Shown piece after piece: positions 25,865 to 34,949 of a DNA stretch of 64,000 nt. The notes under the pieces were generated by a model, which was given only the letters and a program-made list of their open reading frames with translations, searched no databases and was not told where the DNA came from. This DNA is from CAVQBP01 sp963782475. Lineage in GTDB: Bacteria > Bacteroidota > Ignavibacteria > Ignavibacteriales > Ignavibacteriaceae. Position 1 is the stretch's first letter. The number at the start of each line of letters is the position of its first letter. The translations under genes and the position numbers were made by a program. The DNA lies in NCBI GenBank assembly GCA_963782475.1, contig CAWAJW010000003.1, positions 496,001-560,000 of the forward strand. The letters are read 5' to 3'.

Positions 25865-26865
25865 TTGCTCGCTGAAAATCTTTCAAAAGTAGATCCAAAA
25901 TTTTTGGATATATTTCTATGCCCAATCTGTTTTAATGAAATAATATTCATAAATTACATAAGATAAGTGAAGCACATATAATTCCTAAAGCAGCTGGTGG
26001 AAAAGAAAAAACATTTCTCTGTCTTCGTTGTAATAGTCAATTTGGAGCTAATCAAGATAAATGGTTTGGTGAATTGAGTAAATTACATAAGGATAATAAA
26101 CACCCATTAGAACAAGAGCTTATTGGTAGAAATTTTATTTTTGATAATACTAAAGCAAGTGGGAGATGGTTTACAAGGGAAAATAGAAATTTTGCTCTTT
26201 TATTTAATCCCAATAAAAATTCTCCAGAAGAGTTAGAACATTTTAAAAATTATTTTAGTTCTTCCAAAGTAAAATTTTCTCTTCAGTATCCACTTTTTTC
26301 GAAGCAGAATCAAATCAAAAGAGGTTATATAACGGCGGCTTATCTTTATTGTTTTTCTATATTTGGTTATTCTTGGATAAAACAAGCATATCTTGACTCT
26401 CTTAGAAAAATTATATTAAATAAATATGATGAAGAAATAAAATTAGATCATTTCGTATTCGTAAATGAACCTTCTTTAACTCCTTGGTTGGGATTATCAA
26501 TATCAAATTTAAAAGTATATTTTGTATTTGGATTCAATAACGTCTTAACAATTCTTCCTACATTTTCAAATCCATTTTATCATGAGAAAATTGATGATAA
26601 ATCGAAAGAAGATATTGTAAAGAATATCTTAAAATTAAATTTTAATGCTACTTACGAAAATCTTACAATCCATTTTGTGACTTATTATGATAAACTTCTT
26701 ATAATGACAGATAAAATGAGCGTTGGAAATTTATCAGATTTCTTGGGATTACTAATTACTAATGAAGGTATGAAATATTTAAAAAGAATTGGTGAAAAAG
26801 AATATGATACCATGATAAACGATACAAGTCTAACTATAAAAGAATTAAATATTAAAAGCACCTAA
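25865..26865 (+). pseudogene. HNH-endonuclease-like protein, frameshifted near 25950
   Basis: The first frame (from about 25865) encodes LAENLSKVDPKFLDIFLCPICFNEI with a CPxC zinc-binding pair. The second frame continues KISEAHIIPKAAGGKEKTFL, then CLRCNSQFGANQDKWFGEL. Together they form an HNH_5-type motif: CPxC, H-IPKAxGG, CxxCN and a trailing D. The rest (to 26865, 263 residues from TTG 26074) is an unrecognised mixed domain ending ELNIKST. The stop codon TAA (26863-26865) lies inside the next R'' box. Such cassette HNH proteins are probably DNA nucleases, possibly defensive. One indel breaks the gene. Confidence 0.6.
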
Positions 26866-27093
26866 CAAAGCAATTTAAGTTGACAGCATTTTACGCATTC
26901 GGCTTTTTTGAGATTTTTTAAGGTAGATGATCCGCTTAAAGTATCTTGTTTAACGTAGTCAAATATAATTAATAATCTTGCAAACTGTGCTTGTCGTAAA
27001 TGGAAAATTAAGCACAGTTTGCTTAATCTTTGGCAGAAGTAATAAATAAAAGTTTCATGTTCTGGGCTGCAACTTAATTGCGGTTCGTTATAA
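26860..27093 (+). repeat. attC site 25
   Basis: R'' ACCTAAC 26860-26866, R' GTTATAA 27087-27093 (ends in A rather than a pyrimidine), 234 bp. Cassette 25 ends pair as GTTAGGTGC / GCACCTAAC. Confidence 0.9.
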
Positions 27094-27136
27094 CATAAAA
27101 ATAGTATCAATATATATTCTCTAATTTTGTTTTGAA

Positions 27137-27995
27137 ATGGCTGAATATAAAAAACAACATATTATAAGTGAAAATTATTTGAAAGGATTTTCAAGTGTAG
27201 ATTATTACAAAGATATAAAGAGGAATTGTCCTGTTTGGTTTTACGATATTAAGAATAAAACGTTAAAATTAAAATCTCCTCATAATATAGCTTGGAAACC
27301 TTACTATTATTCCAAAATTGATAAAGATGGAAAATATGAACATTTTATTGAGAAAGAGTTTTCCAAATTAGAATCGCTTGTTAGCACACTCATTAGAAAA
27401 ATTGACAAAAATGTAAGGAACATTAGAAAAAAAAGAGAAATAGATATATTAACTGAGGAAGATAGAATTTTATTAATTCATTTTATCTTTTGGCACATGA
27501 AAAAGGTACCTTCAAATATTGACACAATATATGAAGGTGTTAAGGAACTTTATACAGAACTTTCACAAAAATATGATGAAGTATTCACCGAATCAGAAAT
27601 TAAAAATGAAACTTTAGACCTCATGATGAAAGTAGGGAATGGAGAAAAATTCGATTTTATTAAAATTTTATCTCAAAAAGATTTTAGGATATGTTTGGCT
27701 CTCATCTGAAAAATCTAGTTTTATTACTACTGATTCACCTGTTACGCGATTTAACAAAACAAATAAAAATGGAATTGCAATTGAAAATACTGAAATTTAT
27801 TTTCCTCTCAATCAAAGAATTATGTTACTACTATATGGAGTTGGGAATAAATACCAATTTGAAAGATTTTATGATAGAAAACAATTATATCGATTAAATA
27901 AGTTTGTTGCTGGAAAGGCAAAATATTTTATTGTGTCCAGAGATAAGGAATACCTTGTTAAAATATTGGACGATCTAAATTATGAATTTCATTAA
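27137..27995 (+). pseudogene. DUF4238-like protein, frameshifted
   Basis: The first 190 residues (27137-27709) start MAEYKKQHIISENYLKGFSS, followed by VWFYDIKNKTLKLKSPHNIA. This 'QHxxxxxYLxxF' opening and the 'fYd...' strand are typical of DUF4238. The matching C-terminal part (SSFITTDSPVTRFNK, YFPLNQRIMLLLYG) is in the next frame, to 27995. Shifting at about 27690 restores a ~285-residue protein. The function of DUF4238 is unknown. Cassette 26, 44 bases after R'. Confidence 0.65.
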
Positions 27996-28012
27996 TTATA
28001 ATAAGGAAAGTG

Positions 28013-28243
28013 TTATAACAAAGCAATTTAAGTTGACAGCATTTTACGCATTCGGTATTTTAGAGATTTTGAAAGTAGTTGATCCGCAGAAAGTATCTTG
28101 TTCAACGTAGTCAAATTAATAAATATTCTTGCAAACTGTGCTTGTCGTAAACGGAAAGTTAAGCAAGTTTGCTTAATCTTTGGCAGAAGAAATAAAAATA
28201 AGTTTCTTGTTATGGGCTGCAACTTAATTGCGGTTCGTTAGGC
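28013..28243 (+). repeat. attC site 26
   Basis: R'' TTATAAC 28013-28019, R' GTTAGGC 28237-28243, 231 bp. The right arm of the inner stem has lost bases (TAAGCAAGTTTGC). The cassette 26 termini are the palindrome GTTATAAC. Confidence 0.9.
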
Positions 28244-28374
28244 TGTATACATTATCAAATATTTATAATAATATCAAAATTCCTATAAATAAGTTTTCCT
28301 AAGCGTTATAATTTTGTCAGACTAAACTTTTAATCATGGAATAATTATTGAAAGAGCATAGTTAAAATATTCAT

Positions 28375-28415
28375 TTTTTATTTTCGCTCAAGCTTAAATG
28401 CAGCTCATTAAATTG
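28375..28415 (+). repeat. Possible relic of an attC 3' end inside cassette 27
   Basis: TTATTTTCGCTCAAGCTTAA then ATGCAGCTCATTAAATTG resembles the 3' arm TGGGCTGCGGCTTAAATGCG with a decayed GTTA box. It suggests that cassette 27 once was two cassettes. Confidence 0.45.
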
Positions 28416-28440
28416 TAAATAATAAAAGAAGAGGTAAACA

Positions 28441-28752
28441 ATGAAAATAATATTATTGTTTTCTTCAATAATGTTGTGTTTACTTATAGCAGGATGTAGC
28501 AAAAGTGTAGAACCAACGGATAATAGTATTGTTACAAACTATACTGGAACAATTACAGAAGATTTTTTAATAAATTCAGATGTTATATATAAGGGACATA
28601 AAGAAATATTTTATCCTTCGAATCTGCCAGAATCGTTTAAACAAAAAGGATTGCGAATAATATTTAGTGGGAAACGTATTGAATGCCCACCAAATGCTCA
28701 ATGTTTAGCTCAAGAAATATTGTTGTCCTCAATTAATATTTATAATCAATAG
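28441..28752 (+). CDS. Small predicted lipoprotein, 103 aa
   Basis: Signal peptide MKIILLFSSIMLCLLIAGC with lipobox IAGC (Cys19), then TDNSIVTNYTGTITEDFLIN and a C-terminal LRIIFSGKRIECPPNAQCLA segment. The CPPNAQC pair of cysteines could form a disulfide. GAAGAGGT lies six bases before the ATG. No family is assigned. The gene starts 198 bases after R', behind the attC relic. Bases 28753-28912 hold nothing recognisable. Confidence 0.75.
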   Translation: MKIILLFSSIMLCLLIAGCSKSVEPTDNSIVTNYTGTITEDFLINSDVIYKGHKEIFYPSNLPESFKQKGLRIIFSGKRIECPPNAQCLAQEILLSSINIYNQ

Positions 28753-28912
28753 AACAGTAAACTAAGTCGTTAAAAAAATTATAAGATTGGATAAACCTTT
28801 ATAAAATAAAAAATGATATTTAGCTATCGATTAAAAACATTTTTAAATAATATTAAAGCAATTCATTTGAAAGAATACATAATAATTCTATAATTTTATT
28901 TCCTAAAAGTCA

Positions 28913-29144
28913 GCCTAACAATGCAATTTAAGTTGACAGCATTTTACGCATTCGGCTTTTTAGAGATTTTTAAAGTAGATGATCCGCTTAAAGTATCTTG
29001 TTTAATGTAGTCAAATTAATTAATAGTCTTGCAAACTGTGCTTTTCGTAAACGGAAAGTTAAGCACAGTTTGCTTAATCTTCGGCAGATGTAATAAATAA
29101 AAGTTTCTTGTTTTGGGCTGCAACTTAATTGCGGTTCGTTAGCT
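28913..29144 (+). repeat. attC site 27
   Basis: R'' GCCTAAC 28913-28919, R' GTTAGCT 29138-29144, 232 bp. Cassette 27 ends pair as GTTAGGCTG / CAGCCTAAC. Confidence 0.93.
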
Positions 29145-29157
29145 GCTATAATAGAAG

Positions 29158-29424
29158 TTATCTAAATAGATCAGAATGAGAGCCTGTTCTTTCTAAGAAT
29201 AAAGCTATATCAGTTAGTTTGTAAATTAGAATCCAATCTGGTTCTATATGACAATCACGGTAGTTTTTCCATTTGCCAACAAGTTTATGATCACGATATT
29301 TGATATCTAATTGTTCATCATTTAATAGCTTCTCAATAACAATTTCAAGTTGAGATATATCTTTTCCCTGGCTTTTAATTTTTTTAAAATCTTTTTTGAA
29401 TTGAGAGGAATAAATTAATCTCAA
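29158..29424 (-). CDS. yafQ: YafQ-family mRNA interferase toxin
   Basis: An 88-residue protein with the YafQ signature KYRDHKLVGKWKNYRDCHIE, then PDWILIYKL and the C-terminal ERTGSHSDLF. The His residues of RDH, CHIEPD and GSH correspond to the catalytic set of YafQ. These toxins cleave mRNA in the ribosome and pair with DinJ/RelB antitoxins, which is what lies upstream with a four-base overlap. Reversed relative to the array; cassette 28. Confidence 0.92.
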   Translation of the reverse strand: MRLIYSSQFKKDFKKIKSQGKDISQLEIVIEKLLNDEQLDIKYRDHKLVGKWKNYRDCHIEPDWILIYKLTDIALFLERTGSHSDLFR

Positions 29425-29681
29425 TTATTGAGTTCCTTGAAAAGTTGTTTAATATCAGAAACTTCATGTAACTCTTCACCTTTTTCAGACTTTTCAAGAG
29501 TTTCTTCAGTTAATTTATTTGGAATTCGAATTTCAAATGGAATTCCTTTATTAAGAGAAACCTGAGTTAAAAATATTGAAATTGCTTCAGACATAGAAAT
29601 ATGAAGTTTGTCAAGAACTTTTTGAGCTTTATTCTTAACATTAGGATCAATTCGTGCTTGTATGGTTGCTGATTTATTCAT
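29421..29681 (-). CDS. dinJ: RelB/DinJ-family antitoxin
   Basis: I take ATG 29681 (MNKSATIQARIDPNVKNKAQ) rather than in-frame starts upstream, because this is the canonical DinJ N-terminus: a ribbon strand followed by VLDKLHISMSEAISIFLTQV and GIPFEIRIPN. The C-terminal acidic tail (EKSEKGEELHEVSD) should mask YafQ. It forms a ribbon-helix-helix dimer that represses the operon. Confidence 0.92.
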   Translation of the reverse strand: MNKSATIQARIDPNVKNKAQKVLDKLHISMSEAISIFLTQVSLNKGIPFEIRIPNKLTEETLEKSEKGEELHEVSDIKQLFKELNN

Positions 29682-29825
29682 TTTATTTCTTAAATTATTG
29701 TCAATACAATAGCAATACAATTATATAAATTAATTCATTATTAATCAAGCGAGCAATTTTAGTATTCGAATATTGAAGCGTTATTAAACTTTAAATAAAC
29801 AACAAAAAATAATTTAAAAGACAGC

Positions 29826-30057
29826 AGCTAACATTGCAATTTAAGTTGACAGCATTTTACGCATTCGGCTTTTTTGAGATTTTTGAAGTAGGAGATCCGC
29901 TTAAAGTATCTTGTTCAATGTAGTCAAATTAATTAATAGTCTTGCAAACTGTGCTTGCCGTAAACGGAAAATTAAGCACAGTTTGCATAATCTTTGGCAT
30001 TGGTAATAAATAAAAGTTTCCTGTTATGGGCTGCAACTTAATTTCGGTTCGTTAGGG
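29826..30057 (+). repeat. attC site 28
   Basis: R'' AGCTAAC 29826-29832, R' GTTAGGG 30051-30057, 232 bp. Slightly divergent 3' arm (TTAATTTCGGTTC). Cassette 28 ends pair as AGCAGCTAAC with GTTAGCTGCT. Confidence 0.9.
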
Positions 30058-30383
30058 CATAGAAAAGAAAGATAGATAAAATTAAATATTTATCGAATAA
30101 CAAGACGAATTATTTTCCTTTAACAACGATTATTAAAAAACCTTTCACAGAGCTTATTAGATGAAACAGATTGTTTTATAAAACGACAACGATACGATTA
30201 TTAATAGACGATGTGGAAAAACCTTAATCAAATTGTTGAATTACGAAAACAGCGACTTAAAAAAGGGAAGAGAAAAATTGGAATCATATAAATGTTACTA
30301 ACAAAATTATTTTTAAAAATAAAAACTATTCTTAAATAAACTAAACGTAAAAACAATAAACCAAATAATTAAAAGAGGTAATG
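30058..30383. other. Gene-free body of cassette 29
   Basis: 326 bases with no open frame of useful length on either strand, AT-rich, and without repeats I can see. Cassette ends pair perfectly (GTTAGGGCAT / ATGCCCTAAC), so it is a real mobile unit that seems to encode no protein. Confidence 0.6.
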
Positions 30384-30595
30384 CCCTAACAAAGCAATTT
30401 AAGTTGACAGTTTTTACGCACTTGGCATTTTAGAGATTTTTGAGATAGTTGTTCCGCATAAAGTATCTTGTTCAAGTGAAGTGCTCTAATAAATTTCTTA
30501 CAAACTATGTATACAAGGAATGCTTAATTATTGGTAGTAGAAATAAAAATGAGTTTCTAGTTTTGGGCTGCAACTTAATTGCATGATCGTTATGT
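30384..30595 (+). repeat. attC site 29 (shortened)
   Basis: R'' CCCTAAC 30384-30390, R' GTTATGT 30589-30595, 212 bp. Most of the inner stem is gone (CTTACAAACTATGTATACAA) and the R' spacer is GCATGATC rather than GCGGTTC. Confidence 0.88.
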
Positions 30596-30616
30596 GCTAT
30601 AGTAAAATAAAAAGAA

Positions 30617-30828
30617 TTATTCCCAATGTATATTTGGCTTCTTATTTTCTTCGGCACATTCCTTTAAAATATATGTTCATTAAATTTTGATATGGGATAT
30701 CTATTTCAGATGCAAGCTTTTTAAAATATTCAACAGTATCATTCTCAATCCTTATTGAAAATTTGTTTTTTCAGTTTCTTGGAGTAAGGATTCTTAATGG
30801 ATTTAGAAAAATCATATTCTTTTTTCAT
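30617..30828 (-). pseudogene. brnA: BrnA-type antitoxin disrupted by two one-base insertions
   Basis: Nearly identical to the intact antitoxin at 51644-51853 (MKKEYDFSKSIKNPYSKK...), but with an extra A in two A-runs near 30674 and 30760, which shift the frame twice. The segment between the two insertions is out of frame. The cognate toxin just upstream is intact. Either the antitoxin is partly functional or supplied by the second copy, or these are homopolymer base-calling errors. Confidence 0.7.
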
Positions 30829-30829
30829 T

Positions 30830-31120
30830 TTATTTCACCTCGTAATAATATTTAATTTCAGGCTTTGTAGCTTTTCGTGCAGAAATAATTCGAATAACTT
30901 CATCATCTTCTCTATAAGTATGGACGACAACAAGAATTCTTAAACTGTACGAAATTCCTAAAATAATAAATCGTTCTTCATAATCAGAATGTTCGGGATC
31001 AGAAATAAGTCTTGCATTATCATCATAAAATACAGTTTTGGCTTCTTCAAAAGAGACTTTATGTTTCTTAATATTATCACGATTTTTATTTTGATCCCAT
31101 TCGAGACGAATATTATTCAT
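30830..31120 (-). CDS. brnT: BrnT-type ribonuclease toxin
   Basis: Start ATG 31120 gives 96 residues beginning MNNIRLEWDQNKNRDNIKKH, then KVSFEEAKTVFYD, EERFIILGIS, VVVHTYREDDEVIRIISARK and a closing YYEVK. This is the BrnT pattern: 'fEWDp.Kn..N..KHgvsFeeA..vF.d' with ...RiisAR. BrnT is a RelE-fold RNase neutralised by BrnA, encoded directly downstream. A second copy, differing by one residue (F for L at position 6), is at 51855-52145. Reversed in cassette 30. Confidence 0.93.
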   Translation of the reverse strand: MNNIRLEWDQNKNRDNIKKHKVSFEEAKTVFYDDNARLISDPEHSDYEERFIILGISYSLRILVVVHTYREDDEVIRIISARKATKPEIKYYYEVK

Positions 31121-31250
31121 AAGATAATAATATAATGATATAATAATTATTATATAATGTAATAAAAAGCACATAACATCTTTAATAAGTAAAAAGTCAA
31201 TAGGCAATAGCTTTCCTGACAAAAAAAGTTTTGTAAAAAAAAGTAAATCA

Positions 31251-31476
31251 CAACTTCTATAAGCTATAGCAATCAATCATTTAACCTTAAACAACCAAGA
31301 CTGCCAAAATATCTGTAAGGCACACTATGGCAACCAAACATCTTTCGGGACTTTCTTCAAGAAAACTTGAAGATGTATTGAAAAGACAATACAATTCCAG
31401 ATATATAATAGGCATGCGCATTACTACCCAATCAATGCAAACGATTATGCCGGTAAAAGCAAATCAGTTATGTGCC
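31251..31476 (-). ncRNA. Candidate bridge RNA of IS copy 3
   Basis: Guide complements at 31467-31475 (GTTATGTGC) and 31433-31440 (CAATGCAA) match the attC it occupies. Confidence 0.55.
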
Positions 31477-32483
31477 GGGGCTTGTAATGCGCGGCCATTG
31501 TAAAGACTTTCTATGAATAAGTTCTTGACCTTTAAATTTATTATTAAAGCCAGATTTATATTTTAGGACAAAAAAGACGATCCGGGCAATTTCTTTAGCA
31601 ATAATAGTTTTAGCAATGAATTTATTTTTTCTTCTAAGCAGGGAGGTATGGTAGTTACGAATAACAGGATAATACTGGATAGCCCGAATGGCAGCCTCAG
31701 AGAAAGCGACTTTAAGATATTTATTACCATCTTTAGAAGCCCTCTGCTTGGATTTACCAGCAGAATTCCGTGCAGAAGGTGTAAGTCTTGAGTAAGAGAA
31801 GAAATTCTTAAGGTCAGGGAAGCGGTTAATATCATCAACTTCCAGTAAAATAGAAAAGGCATTGATTATACCGATTCCAGGGATCCAAAGTAGTCTTTGA
31901 ATATCATCATTAGGAATAAGGGATGGATGGAGCTGTTTTTCAATATCAATGATTTGTTCATTGAGAAGAGTTTGCAGTTCAGATAATTGCTCATATTGGA
32001 ATTTGGGTATTCCGTCAAGTTGAGTAGGAGAATCAAAGTTAAATTTAGCAAGAAACAGGTGCATAGAATTGGTTACGGAAGTATGTCGCTGAACAATTTT
32101 AAGTCTTGCTCTGAGGGCATCGCGAAGGAAGCGGTGTTGGTTAGAAATTTTATGTGCTACAGGAATATAGTTCATTCTAAGGAGCTGAGCAAGAGTAAGA
32201 GAATCAACTTTATCAGTTTTAACTTTAGCATAAGCAATAGCCTTAACATATTTAGCGTGAGCAAGAATCAAAGGGATGTTAATAGAATCAAGGAGATCAC
32301 TTAACCAATACCAGGACATAGTAGATTCAACAGTGGTGATATGTTGACCGGGGATAGAGGAGAAATACTGAATGAAGTTATGAGGAAGATTTTAAAATTA
32401 TCTTTTTTAACGACATTACCATCAGGTTCAACAGTAGTTAAAAAAGAAGTAAATTTGTGAAGATCAATTCCAGTGTAATACAT
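31468..32483 (-). pseudogene. IS110-family transposase, copy 3, frameshifted
   Basis: Identical in design to copy 1, but one T is missing in the run at about 32390-32394, so the frame shifts after codon 30 and the first piece ends at codon 60. The remaining frame from ATG 32319 gives 283 residues that lack Asp6 and Glu53 of the DEDD site. Probably inactive unless frameshifting restores it or an intact copy acts in trans. Confidence 0.85.
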
Positions 32484-32833
32484 TTGATACCTCCTAAGTT
32501 AAAGTTAATTGGTAATGCTAAATTTAACTTTTTACTTATTGGAAATATCAATGCAATTTAAGTTGACAGCATTTTACGCATTCGGCTTTTTAGAGATTTT
32601 TGAGGTAGATGATCCGCTTAAAGTATCTTGTTCAAAGTGAAGTGCTCTAATTAATTAATGTCTTGCAAACTGTGCTTGTCGTAAACGAAAATTTAAGCAC
32701 AGTTTGCTTAATCTATGGCAGAAGTAAATAAATATAAGTTTCTTGTTATGGGCTGCAACTTAATTGCGGTTCGTTAGGCATATAAACAAAGATTGAATAA
32801 TAATTATAGTAGAGTTATATTTATAAAAAGAAG

Positions 32834-33082
32834 ATGAGGCAATTTATTATGAATGAGCAAATAAATCCTAATCCCCTAGAAAATATTAAAAAATTAAGTG
32901 TGGCGGAACGAATATTAATTGTTGAAGATATTTGGGACAGTATTATTTCTTCTGAAGAGAATTTTCCGATCACTGACGAACAAAAAAAAGAATTAGATTA
33001 TCGTTTGGAAGCGTACTATAAAAACCCAAAAGAAGGGAAGTCTTGGAAAGAAGTTAAAGATAATATAAAATCACAACTATGA
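32834..33082 (+). CDS. Addiction-module antitoxin (PF09720-like)
   Basis: 82 residues with LENIKKLSVAERILIVEDIW, DSIISSEENFPITDEQKKEL and the ending LEAYYKNPKEGKSWKEVKDN. This 'sv.Eri.lve.iWdSi' and 'l..hr..p..g..w..v' pattern defines small antitoxins paired with RelE/ParE toxins. The start could also be the internal ATG 32849 (MNEQINPNPLEN). The toxin start overlaps its end by four bases. Cassette 31. Confidence 0.85.
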   Translation: MRQFIMNEQINPNPLENIKKLSVAERILIVEDIWDSIISSEENFPITDEQKKELDYRLEAYYKNPKEGKSWKEVKDNIKSQL

Positions 33083-33384
33083 AATATAAACTAATAGTTC
33101 GACCAGAGGCGGAATCAGAATTATTAGAAGCAGTAAAATGGTATGAAGAAAAAGTAAAAGGATTAGGAGCTAATTTATTATTAAATGTAGAAGCAACAAT
33201 AGAATCCATTCTACGAATTCCCGAAGCATACACACCAACTTATAAAAATACCAGGAGAGCATTAGTTAGAAAATTTCCATTTGGAGTTCATTAAATAATC
33301 GATAAAGAAAATATAGTAATCTTAGCAATATTTCATGCGAGTAGAAATCCCAAAGAATGGAAGAAACGCATTTTGAAATCATGA
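33079..33384 (+). pseudogene. RelE/ParE-family toxin with a premature stop
   Basis: MKYKLIVRPEAESELLEAVK and WYEEKVKGLGANLLLNVEAT are typical ParE/RelE helices, followed by RALVRKFPFGVH and TAA at 33292-33294. The same frame continues IIDKENIVILAIFHASRNPK and EWKKRILKS to 33384, exactly the missing last strand and C-terminus. One base change (for example TAT to TAA) therefore truncates a 101-residue toxin at residue 71. The antitoxin upstream is intact. Confidence 0.8.
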
Positions 33385-33408
33385 AGAGTTCTACAGAAAA
33401 AGGGGAAT

Positions 33409-33640
33409 GCCTAACAATGCAATTTAAGTTGACAGCATTTTACGCATTCGGCATTTTAGAGATTTTTGAAGTAGATGATCCGCATAAAGTATCTTGTTCA
33501 ATGTAGTCAAATTAATTAATAGTCTTGCAAACTGTGCTTGGCGTAAACGGAAAGTTAAGCACAGTTTGCATAATCTTTGGCAGAAGTAATAAAAATAAGT
33601 TTCTTGTTATGGGCTGCAACTTAATTGCGGTTCGTTAGGC
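33409..33640 (+). repeat. attC site 31
   Basis: R'' GCCTAAC 33409-33415, R' GTTAGGC 33634-33640, 232 bp. Cassette 31 ends pair as GTTAGGCAT / ATGCCTAAC. Confidence 0.93.
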
Positions 33641-33666
33641 ATTAACATTAAATATGGAGAGATAAA

Positions 33667-34494
33667 ATGAATATAAAGTATTTATTCATCATGTCTATTA
33701 TTTATCTCTTATTTTTTCAATCTGAAATATCAGCACAAAGTTTTACCGCAAAATATAAAAAGGATATGGTCGATTCCGTAGCAAAGGAAGTAGATTCCAC
33801 CGCTCTATTACTCATTATTAAAAGTGATAGTGTATTTATCGATGGAACTTCTTTATCGTGGTCATATCAGTATTTGGGAGAAAGTGAAGTCAACTATTTT
33901 TTCCATTCAACTCTTGATTCAGTTATCTATGATAGTTTAAATAAAATATCTGTATATGGATTAAGTGATATTTGGGTCCCTTGGATAGATAGTGATTCCG
34001 CATTGTTTATTGCTGAAAATCAAGGAGGGAAAGAGTTTAGAAATAGAAATTCACATTACAAAATAGAAGCAATGCTGGCTCAACCAAAAGTTGGTGCTCC
34101 CAAATTTGAACCTATATGGTATATTCATTATAGATCGCTTGATAATCCTGATAGCACTTTTTCAATAAATATAGATGCAACTGACAGTAATAGTATTACT
34201 GTCATTAAAGAGTTGAACAATTATCAACCACAAAGATTTAAATTATACCAAAATTACCCTAATCCATTTAATCCGACAACAGCAATCAAATACTCAGTAT
34301 CTATTACAAGCTTTGTAAATATAAAAATATTCGATGTTTTAGGAAGAGAGGTATCAATATTAGTTAATGAAGAGGAAAAACCTGGTAATTACAACATAAC
34401 TTTTAATGCCAGTAAACTTTCAAGTGGTCTTTATTTTTGCAGAATGCAAGCTGGGAATGTTGAAGAAGCTATAAAATTATTATTAATAAAATAA
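33667..34494 (+). CDS. Secreted protein with type IX secretion C-terminal sorting domain, 275 aa
   Basis: Signal peptide ending at SEISAQ. The middle part (residues 25-185) is unrecognised. From about residue 195 there is FKLYQNYPNPFNPTTAIKYS, then VNIKIFDVLGREVSILVNEE and SGLYFCRMQAGNVEEAIKLL. That is a por-secretion/T9SS type A sorting domain, used for secretion across the outer membrane and surface attachment. The NYPNPFNP variant is typical of Ignavibacteriota and relatives. GGAGAG precedes the ATG. Cassette 32. Confidence 0.88.
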   Translation: MNIKYLFIMSIIYLLFFQSEISAQSFTAKYKKDMVDSVAKEVDSTALLLIIKSDSVFIDGTSLSWSYQYLGESEVNYFFHSTLDSVIYDSLNKISVYGLSDIWVPWIDSDSALFIAENQGGKEFRNRNSHYKIEAMLAQPKVGAPKFEPIWYIHYRSLDNPDSTFSINIDATDSNSITVIKELNNYQPQRFKLYQNYPNPFNPTTAIKYSVSITSFVNIKIFDVLGREVSILVNEEEKPGNYNITFNASKLSSGLYFCRMQAGNVEEAIKLLLIK

Positions 34495-34524
34495 TGCCTA
34501 ACAAAGCAATTTAAGCTGTTATGT

Positions 34525-34949
34525 AAAAAGTCAATATGTATAGAAGAAATATTTTATTGTTTTTTAAATTCCTAAAAAATAAATTGGAAAAGAGATAAAC
34601 CACAGAAAAGGATTGTTATTGGTTTATCCCTTATTCCTTTTATTTGGGTTAAACAAAAATAAACCTGGAGGTTTATAAATAAAAGGACCAACCTGTTATA
34701 AACAGTCTGGGTGGAGGAATTTGAGTATATTCCAGCTGCAAGAAGTACGGATAAAATTCATAAAAGGTGCGGCTGCAAACTGACAGTAATCCACCTTTGC
34801 AGCTATTACTAAAATAGTAGTAGACTGTTGGGAGATCGATTCCCTGGTGGACAGGCTTAAAAAAACAGTCCGCACCGGTAAAAAAGAAAGCCTTTTATTA
34901 TTATTTAATTGTAAAAGAACAAAAAGAAAAAAAACAAATCAATATACAC
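34525..34949 (-). ncRNA. Non-coding end of the second IS, candidate bridge-RNA region
   Basis: About 425 bases without a gene, 3' of the transposase. It holds GC-rich stretches unlike the surrounding AT-rich DNA and a possible CTGACAG (34780-34786) and GCTTAAA (34855-34861) that match the target AATTTAAGCTG/ACAGC in opposite senses. This fits a guide RNA, but the matches are short. Confidence 0.35.

Larger units (their letters stand above)
31178..32549 (-). mobile_element. IS110-family (IS1111-like) element, copy 3
   Basis: 1372 bp, one base shorter than copies 1, 2 and 4 because of a deletion in the transposase gene. Same ends, orientation and R'' position as copy 1. Confidence 0.9.
31171..32779 (+). 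repeat. attC site 30, interrupted by IS copy 3
   Basis: R'' ACATAAC 31171-31177, rest from 32550, R' GTTAGGC 32773-32779. Cassette 30 ends pair as GTTATGTGCT / AGCACATAAC. Spacer variant GAAGTGCTCTAATTAATTAA. Confidence 0.9.
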
